Part shown: positions 58,047 through 64,000 of the stretch, piece after piece
How positions within the stretch are numbered: the first letter of the stretch is position 1
How the letters are laid out: each line of letters opens with the position of its first letter
NCBI GenBank assembly: GCA_963854735.1
Contig: OY978097.1
Span: 3,038,001-3,102,000, forward strand
Direction: 5' to 3'
DNA from: Marvania coccoides
Taxonomy: Eukaryota; Chlorophyta; Trebouxiophyceae; Chlorellales; Chlorellaceae
Length of the DNA: 64,000 nucleotides
Program-made: the position numbers and the translations under genes
Notes under the pieces: generated by a model
What the model was told of the DNA's origin: nothing
Database searches by the model: none
Seen by the model: the letters and a program-made list of their open reading frames with translations, nothing else

Positions 58047-59134
58047 ATGGCGGCGTTTGAAGACATAGATCCGGACAAAGACGAGATTTTCATCAGTGGA
58101 TTGCACCCAGATGTCACAGAAGCTGACCTTGTCGAGTTTTTTGGGACGATTGGCATAATCAAGGACGTACGTCGAAATTGCACTGCGAAAGCTTCAACCG
58201 GGGGCTGATCTCACTCATGAATCCCCAATATGACTTAATGCTGGAGTCTTCTTCTTTAAGACCCGCGAACACGCTATTAATTTGTCTCCCGCCGGACCTC
58301 ACCGCTACTCCCTTTTTATTTGTACAGGACAAGAAACGCCGCGGGGAGAAGAAAGTGTGGCTGTACAAAGACAAAGCTACGGGGGAGTTCAAAGGCGAGG
58401 CCACAGTGACCTACGAGGATGCCTACGCTGCTGCCTCCGCTCCCACTTGGTTTGACGGCAAAGAGTTTAAGGGCAAGTAAATCTAACTACGAAAAAGCAC
58501 GTGGTGTATCTTGTATCAGCAGCACAGGTCTCTTATTCTTGTGTTCAATCTATACAACCTCTGCAGGAAACGTCATCAAAGTGAGTCTGTCAGACCGCAA
58601 GGAGCAGGCAGCTGCAGCCTACCTTGCCAGCAAAGGCGGCGGCGGAGGACGTGACGGTGGCTTCAGGGGTGGGGGAGGAGGAGGACGAGGAGGCGGCGGC
58701 TATGATCGTTTCGACGGCGGAGGCGGTCGCGGTGGCGGCAGGGGACCCCAGGCCCGCCCTGGCGACTGGTGCTGCCCCAGCTGCGGCAACACCAACTTCG
58801 CACGGCGCGACGAATGCAACAAGGTAACCTTAGCGAAAGCTTTCCAATTATTATTCTTTAATTCCGAATTTTGATCACCGTTGCTGTTCATATTTCGCAG
58901 TGCGGCACGCCAAAGAGCGCAGCTGGAGGCGGTGGAGGAGGCGGTGGCGGCGGCGGTGGCGGTGGCGGTGGCTATGGAGGCGGAGGCAGCAGGGGAGGCT
59001 ATGGCGGGGGCGGGGGAGATCGATACGGCAGCGGTGGTGGCGGCTATGATAATCGGCGAAGGGATCGCAGCCGCAGCCCTCGCCGGGACCAAGGCTACGG
59101 TGGAGGAGATCGCAGAGGCGGCGGGAGGTATTGA
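58047..59134 (+). CDS. FUS/TAF15-like RNA-binding protein (RRM + RanBP2 zinc finger + RGG)
   Basis: 251 residues, exons 58047-58166, 58328-58472, 58567-58823 and 58901-59134. RRM at residues about 10-95: DEIFISGLHPDVTEADLVEF (RNP2) and KVWLYKDKATGEFKGEATVT (RNP1 region), as in FET proteins. A Gly-rich/RGG stretch follows (GGGYDRFDGGGGRGGGRG). A RanBP2-type zinc finger runs PGDWCCPSCGNTNFARRDEC then NKCGTPK (Cys4), split by an intron in the same place as the finger. A second long Gly/Arg tail ends the protein (YGGGGSRGGYGG..., RSRSPRR). Nuclear RNA binding, likely condensate-forming. Intron 2 uses a GC donor (AAGG|GCAAGT). Confidence 0.92.
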
Positions 59135-59328
59135 AGGCGGAGAAGATTTCGGAATGCTTTCCTAATTCCTTTGACCCCGCCTCTACGTTTTTTGTTTATT
59201 TTCTGCCGAGTGTTAACCCATCAACCAATCGGGTTTCTGAAAGAAGGTATATTAAACGTATGAAGCATATGTACGTGTAGACAAATATACTGTCGCAATA
59301 ATAATAAACGCACGGCACGGCAATTCTC

Positions 59329-60775
59329 TCAAGGCTGCCAGTCGGAAAACCCGGTCACTCGGGAGTGTAGATCCCCCACAAACGAGCCGTCCATCAGCTC
59401 CACGCTGCCCACGGAGCCAATCAGCACCCCCGCTTGAGTCGCAGCTCCCAGCGCCACAGCAGCGCCAGGGTCGACAGAAACGCAGGGCTCCACGCCAGTC
59501 ACCCGCTGCACGAACCGCCGCACAGACGGCAGCCGCGTCACCTGCCCCACTAGCGCCACTTTGCTGATTTTGCGGGGCGGCGGTGCCCATCGGTCCGCGC
59601 TGCCCTCGCTGCTGTCGCTGCTGTCGCTGTCGCAGCTGCTCGTTGATGGCATGGATGCTGCAGCTGAAGGCTCCTCCGCCCACTCTATAAAATGCTCTTT
59701 GCCGATGGAATCCATCACCGATGCCATTCTCTGAAATAGCCCCTCGCTCAGCGCTTCAAACGTCTCTTGGGTGAGCATCAGCGATTCCATAGTGCTCGCA
59801 GCAGCTGGGGCTTCAATCAGCGCGCTTTCAGCTTGAGACAAGGCTTCTTTAGCTGCTCGTGCTGCTGCCAGAGCCCAGCCTCTGGCCTCCCCCAGCCTTG
59901 GCAGCCTGTAATGGTCCAAGATCCAGTCAGCCAGCAGTGCGTCAAAGTCGTCGCCGCCCAGCCGGGAGTCCCCACCGGTGCCCAGCACTTGCATGATGCC
60001 TTCGAATGCTTGAAGCACCGACACGTCAAAAGTGCCGCCCCCGACGTCAAAAACCAACACGGTTTCACCGTCGATACCGCCATCAATGCCGTACGCCAGC
60101 GCCGCTGCCACCGGTTCCTGCAGGAGGTGCACCGTGGGGATGCCAGCCAGCTCTGCGGCCGCCAGTGTTGCAGAGCGCTGGCGCTGGTTAAAGTGCGCTG
60201 GCACGGCCACGACCGCGCCAGTGACGGGCTCCCCCAGGCGGTACTCCGCAATACGCACCATGTGACGCAGTACCAAGGAAGAAAGCTCCTCTGGGGTCAT
60301 TAACTTATCGGTTCCGGCAACAGACGCAGCCGCCTCGCCGCCGGGGCCCTCCCGCACCTCGTAGCCCAGCTGGCCTTCAAGATGGGCAGCCGCATCGTCG
60401 GATCGCTGCCCCATGAGCCGTTTGAAGGAGGTAAATGTGGTGCTGCTGTTTGGAGAGGCAGCCGCCGCCGCCCACCCTACGAGCTGCTCTCCTGCCTGCA
60501 CATCAGGCGGCGCTGATGGGTGCTGGATTTTTGGACAAACGGCGAGTTTTTAATCGTATTCTTACCTCCAACACGGTGACCACTGACGGAAAAGTGGCCT
60601 TGTTTGAATCATCTGCGATCACTCTAGCGCAATTTTCGGAGCCTACATGCGCAATCGCAGAATTCGTCGTGCCCAGATCGATCCCCACGATGGCATGGCA
60701 GGTGAGCGATGCTCTGGCTGGCACTCTACTGTTCGAAAAAAATGTATTCATACAGGGAAAAAAGAAGGTGAGCAT
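59329..60775 (-). CDS. HSP70 nucleotide-binding-domain-only protein
   Basis: 458 residues, exons 60775-60566 and 60495-59329. HSP70 NBD signatures: IVGIDLGTTNSAIAHVG, LGEPVTGAVVAVPAHFNQRQ, LLQEPVAAALAYGIDGG, VLVFDVGGGTFDVSVLQAFE and DSRLGGDDFDALLADWILDH. The final actin-like segment is VALVGQVTRLPSVRRFVQRV. The protein stops right after GAATQAGVLIGSV, so the linker and the substrate-binding domain are absent. An acidic Ser/Asp insert (STSSCDSDSSDSSEGSAD) sits in subdomain II. The GG of the usual LVGGSTRIP is GQ. A short hydrophobic/basic start (MLTFFFPCMNTFFSNSRVP) may be a targeting signal. Perhaps like plant truncated HSP70T proteins. Chaperone activity doubtful. Confidence 0.85.
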
Positions 60776-61060
60776 CTTTATTGTTGATTACTACCAGCAA
60801 AGGACGCGCCGAACAACAAACCAGGCTTGAATGAAAAAAAACGCGGATGTATAAACAACGACATGGGCGATTATGAACTGAAGAAAAGACATAAACTATT
60901 AAGAAAAGACATAAAAAATGAGAACCTGCTCAAACGAGATGTAGAGGGGAAAGGCATTGGGCCACCCACCATCGAAGAGAGTAACAGTACAAGGAGGTAA
61001 TTACGAATAATAAATATAATTTATTAGAAAAACAAAATCCCGGCGGAATTCTTTACTATT

Positions 61061-62637
61061 TCATTTAGAAGTGCTGATGTTGTATTGGTCAGTGCTTGCG
61101 CTGGCCAGAATGTTGACCTGTGGCGGAGTCTGCGGCTCCCATGTCGCTAGATAATCCTCCGGCTGTCCTGCAGGTGATGCCTTTGGCGCTACGTCCCACG
61201 ATGGCGAAGTCCGCAGCGGCTTGCCATCCAGCTGCCAGTGCGAGGGCGCCAGCTGCTTGTTAGCAGACTGCATGAGCGCGTGCTTGCGCAGCGAGCCAGA
61301 GCTCGCTCGTCGGTACTGAGAGAAGCAGGGTATGAAGAAAACTCATTAGTTAGTCATCAGGAGACAGCTGAACAGCTACTAAAAAGGAAATATTTGCTTT
61401 AAATGTACAAGAATTCTCACCAGCCATGGGCTTCCACTAGCACTCATCACAATCTCCGATGCGCCCTTGCAGGCCCTCGCTCGGTACTTCACCACCGTGT
61501 ATGCAAGGCCACCCGCCGCGTTCAGCGAAATCCCCACCACGTTGACGGCGTGGATCTGCACTCCACCCAGCAGCACGAATCCCAGCGCTGTTGCCACGAC
61601 GCCCTTTAATGCGCCGACGACTGTGGTGGTCAGCGCGGAGTTCAGGTTGGTGCACAGGAACATTGAGAAGTTCAGGGCCACGCCTGCCAGGCTGCACGTC
61701 ACCAGCAGCAGCGCCATGTTGGCTGCGCCTCGTTCCGCCACCGCCTCGGCGAGCGCGCCCCAAACCGTGAAGGCCTCGCCAGACAGCACCGCGACGACCG
61801 CAATGAAGGGCAGCGACAGCAGCGCGTTGTAGGTGAGCAGCTCGGAGGTGGAGATCCCCTGCTTGGCGCCGCTAAACTCCACTTTGAGGAGATACGCCGC
61901 CTGCAGCATGCACGACATCAACGCAAAAGCGTAGCCCTTGAGATCGAATGACAGGTCGCCTGCGCCCGCCACCAGGCACCCCAGCACCACCAGTCCCACA
62001 CTGGCAGATACCCCAGAGGAGGGCACCTCCCGTGTGGCCCTCCACTTGGCGAGCAACACCATCATGGAGGTGAGGCGCTTGAGGGTGGAAAACATTGGGA
62101 TGTTGAGCAGCTTGAGGCCGAACAACGCACAGGTGACGTTGCCCGCGTACAGCAGGGTCACTGGGAGGAGCTGGCGCGCCTTGCGGGAACACAGCGGCGG
62201 GAAGGTGACGGCCCCCAAAGCTCTCAGAGGGGCCATGACCACCAGGGCGGCGATCATTTGGAAGAAGAGCAGCGCGTTGGCAAAGGGGAACGCCATCAGG
62301 GCGGCCTTGTTGGTGAAGTTCATGGCCACGGCGCAGGAGCCTGCAGAGAAGGGGAGCAACAGTACCGCGGGAGGGGCAAGGTCAGTTTCGGGAGAGTAAA
62401 TTGAGCAAAGTTGGAGAATGCGTGGTGCTACGGAGTGGGAATCGAGCAAGACATGAGGCACGCACCGTACAGAACTGCGCTGAAGATCGCGAGAAACAGG
62501 GTTGAACAGGAGGATTTCTGGGGAGGTCTGGGAGAGGAGGACGCCTGTGCTTCATCGACCAGCTGCAGATAAGGTAGATTTTCAGCACTCAATGAGTTGC
62601 TGAGCCAAGAAATCCTCCGTTCTAGAGGCTTCCCCAT
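61061..62637 (-). CDS. Nucleotide-sugar transporter-like membrane protein (SLC35/GONST-UUAT type)
   Basis: 448 residues, exons 62637-62466, 62340-61421 and 61315-61061. Golgi-type drug/metabolite transporter fold with about ten helices. Family blocks: ALMAFPFANALLFFQMIAAL, GLKLLNIPMFSTLKRLTSMM (LK.LN.PMF..L.R), GYAFALMSCMLQAAYLLKVE, LTYNALLSLPFIAVVAVLSG, LNFSMFLCTNLNSALTTTVV, GALKGVVATALGFVLLGGVQ. The GALK motif typical of GDP-sugar carriers is replaced by GALKGV, so GALK is present. Substrate could be a GDP- or UDP-sugar. A Ser/Lys-rich N-terminus and a C-terminal tail of 85 residues are cytosolic. The in-frame ATG at 62733 would extend it through a poly-G run, so I prefer 62637. Confidence 0.88.
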
Positions 62638-63227
62638 GGTTTTTTCAGCATGGGGTTGAAGATTTGCTTTTTTCAAGATTTTGAAAGGAGACTGGGGGGG
62701 GGGGGGGGCGGACCATTGAGGCAAGTGCGACATGTCCCTAGACGTGTATCATGTTGACAGGGCGTGAGAGTATTATTGTTATGAAGGTGGCAAAAGATAT
62801 TATCTATTCGCTGCTAACTCAAAAGACGTGTATTTGGAAGCACCTTTGAATATGTCAACGAACTAAATAAAAGTTTGCTAGTTTTGTTTTAAAAAAACCG
62901 AGAATGGGGCCATGGAGACACGTATGCGACGAAGACGCGCCCCCACCGGTGGACTTCATTTTCTATTAATACCTGGAGTACAGTAGTGTCATTTCCGCTA
63001 GTGCTCTCTTTTATTCGTTTTTTGCCAGGCCGTATGGTAGACGGCTGTGTTCCGCAAGCTGGTTTATTTTCAACAAAACCTAACAACTTTGAACGTGAGC
63101 CGGAAAATACGATGGCCGTATTTCATCCAACTGTCGCCGTTTTAATGGTTGTTTTATCATGTTTTCAGCTCAAATATTTGCCCACTCATCTTTTATCTTC
63201 CAACAGAATGTTACTTTAGGTTTTGAA
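62638..63227. other. Spacer with 14-G run: transporter promoter and kinase 3' UTR
   Basis: No supported gene. The G run at 62695-62708 lies just upstream of the transporter start. The right part is the 3' side of the kinase gene. Confidence 0.5.
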
Positions 63228-64000
63228 TCAATCTCTTGCCACACCTTGACTGGCTGTGGTTGGTGCCCCCGAGGAATCATAGCTGTGTAGCACGTGATCG
63301 CTGAATGATGACGGCTGCGTGTCCTCCATTGCCGCGCAAGCTCCCGCTGTGCCAGTTTCGTTTCCGTCGCTGCCCTCCGCCACCCTTTCCTCTTCTCTTG
63401 CTCCTGCTCCGCCGGCCTGCATCTCCCGCAGCCTCTGCAATATCTCCTTAAACGACGGCCTCTGCTTTGGAACCTCCCGCCAGCACTCCTGGATGAGGCT
63501 CTTGAGCTTTGCCGGCGTATTTTCAGGGAGCGGCGGACGCTGCTGCAGGACGCCGACGACTGCGGAGTTTACAAAAGAGCACAGAAAAATGGCGTTAGTA
63601 AACATAAAACAAAAGTATAAAGAAAAGAAAGAGAAAGAGAAAACACCAGCAAACAAAAATACCACTTACCGTAAATGACCTGCATGGGGCTAGGTACGCT
63701 GCCCCAGGGCACCATGGCCGTCATCATTTCCCACAGCAATATCGCAAAACTGTACACGTCCACCTTCTCGGTGACGCGGCCTCCGTCAAACAGCTCGGGC
63801 GCCATGTAGTTGGGCGTCCCCGCTTGGCCGTTGGCCGTGCTCACGAATGTGCGCTCTTTGAACTTGGCAACCCCAAAGTCGCACACTTTGGCGCGCCCGG
63901 CGGAGTCTAACAGCACGTTTTGGGGCTTTAGGTCTCGGTGCACGATGTTTGTGCCAGGGATGCCGTGGTGCAGGTACGCCATGGCCTCGGCAATGTCGGC
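63228..64000 (-). CDS. Protein kinase, TKL/receptor-like type (5' part outside window)
   Basis: Catalytic C-lobe and tail of an active-looking kinase; exons from the right edge to 63670, then 63559-63228. HRD loop NIVHRDLKPQNVLLD, DFG in AKVCDFGVAKF, APE in GTPNYMAPELFDG, and VDVYSFAILLWEMMTAMVPW typical of tyrosine-kinase-like (RAF/MLK) enzymes. All catalytic residues seen are present. The spliced QVIYVVGVLQQRPPLPENTP and CWREVPKQRPSFKEIL complete the C-lobe. A Ser/Gly-rich tail follows. The N-lobe and any upstream domains lie outside the window. The role is unknown. Confidence 0.88.

Noticed and set aside
1..64000. tRNA or rRNA genes
   Set aside because: I looked for T-loop-like GGTTCGA boxes and rRNA-like stretches in the spacers and found no set that folds into a credible gene. 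A covariance-model scan would be decisive; I could not run one.

Overview
The window is nuclear DNA of a eukaryote, most likely a green alga (Chlorophyta; a trebouxiophyte-like genome is my best guess, not proven). Genes are split by short introns of about 60-330 nt. Exons are GC-rich, while introns and spacers are AT-rich. The products are typical of the green lineage: a plastid ClpR4-like subunit, a DEG2-like protease, plastid ribulose-phosphate 3-epimerase, a BASS-type transporter, an AP2-domain factor and a VIM/ORTH-type SRA-RING ligase. TGTAA, the poly(A) signal used by chlorophytes, follows several stop codons. I resolve 31 protein genes in 64 kb, two of them cut by the window edges. I infer about 70 introns by joining reading frames at GT/GC...AG sites. 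I see no tRNA, rRNA, transposon or CRISPR array.

Layout, left to right. 1-15 kb: a secreted LysM protein (cut), an NRDE2 homologue, a receptor-like protein with an RCC1-repeat ectodomain and a degenerate kinase, ribosomal protein S17, and a long RS/RD-rich protein. 15-25 kb: P5A ATPase, a SANT/winged-helix-like protein, a plastid kinase-like protein, a Lunapark-like ER protein, and trans-2-enoyl-CoA reductase. 25-36 kb: glutaminyl-tRNA synthetase, B-type cyclin, TatD-type nuclease, DEG2, ClpR4-like. 36-46 kb: a conserved-looking plastid protein, a SET methyltransferase, a DUF1802 protein, ribulose-phosphate 3-epimerase with five tiny exons, divergent from a BASS-type transporter, and an aldo-keto reductase. 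46-64 kb: SCAMP, an AP2 factor, an SRA-RING ligase, a minimal ionotropic glutamate receptor, a small unknown protein, a flavin monooxygenase, a FUS/TAF15-like RNA-binding protein, a nucleotide-binding-domain-only HSP70, a nucleotide-sugar transporter, and a protein kinase (cut).

The genes form no operon or pathway cluster; they look like ordinary single-copy genes. Loose themes are plastid proteostasis (DEG2 next to ClpR4), ER membrane work (P5A ATPase, Lunapark, enoyl-CoA reductase), RNA handling (NRDE2, RS/RD-rich protein, FUS-like) and membrane signalling (RCC1 receptor, glutamate receptor). The most interesting items are the receptor-like pseudokinase resembling plant CRINKLY4, the glutamate receptor without an amino-terminal domain, the Lunapark-like protein without cysteines, four GC-AG introns, the tiny-exon run in the epimerase gene, and a possible 31-nt intron.
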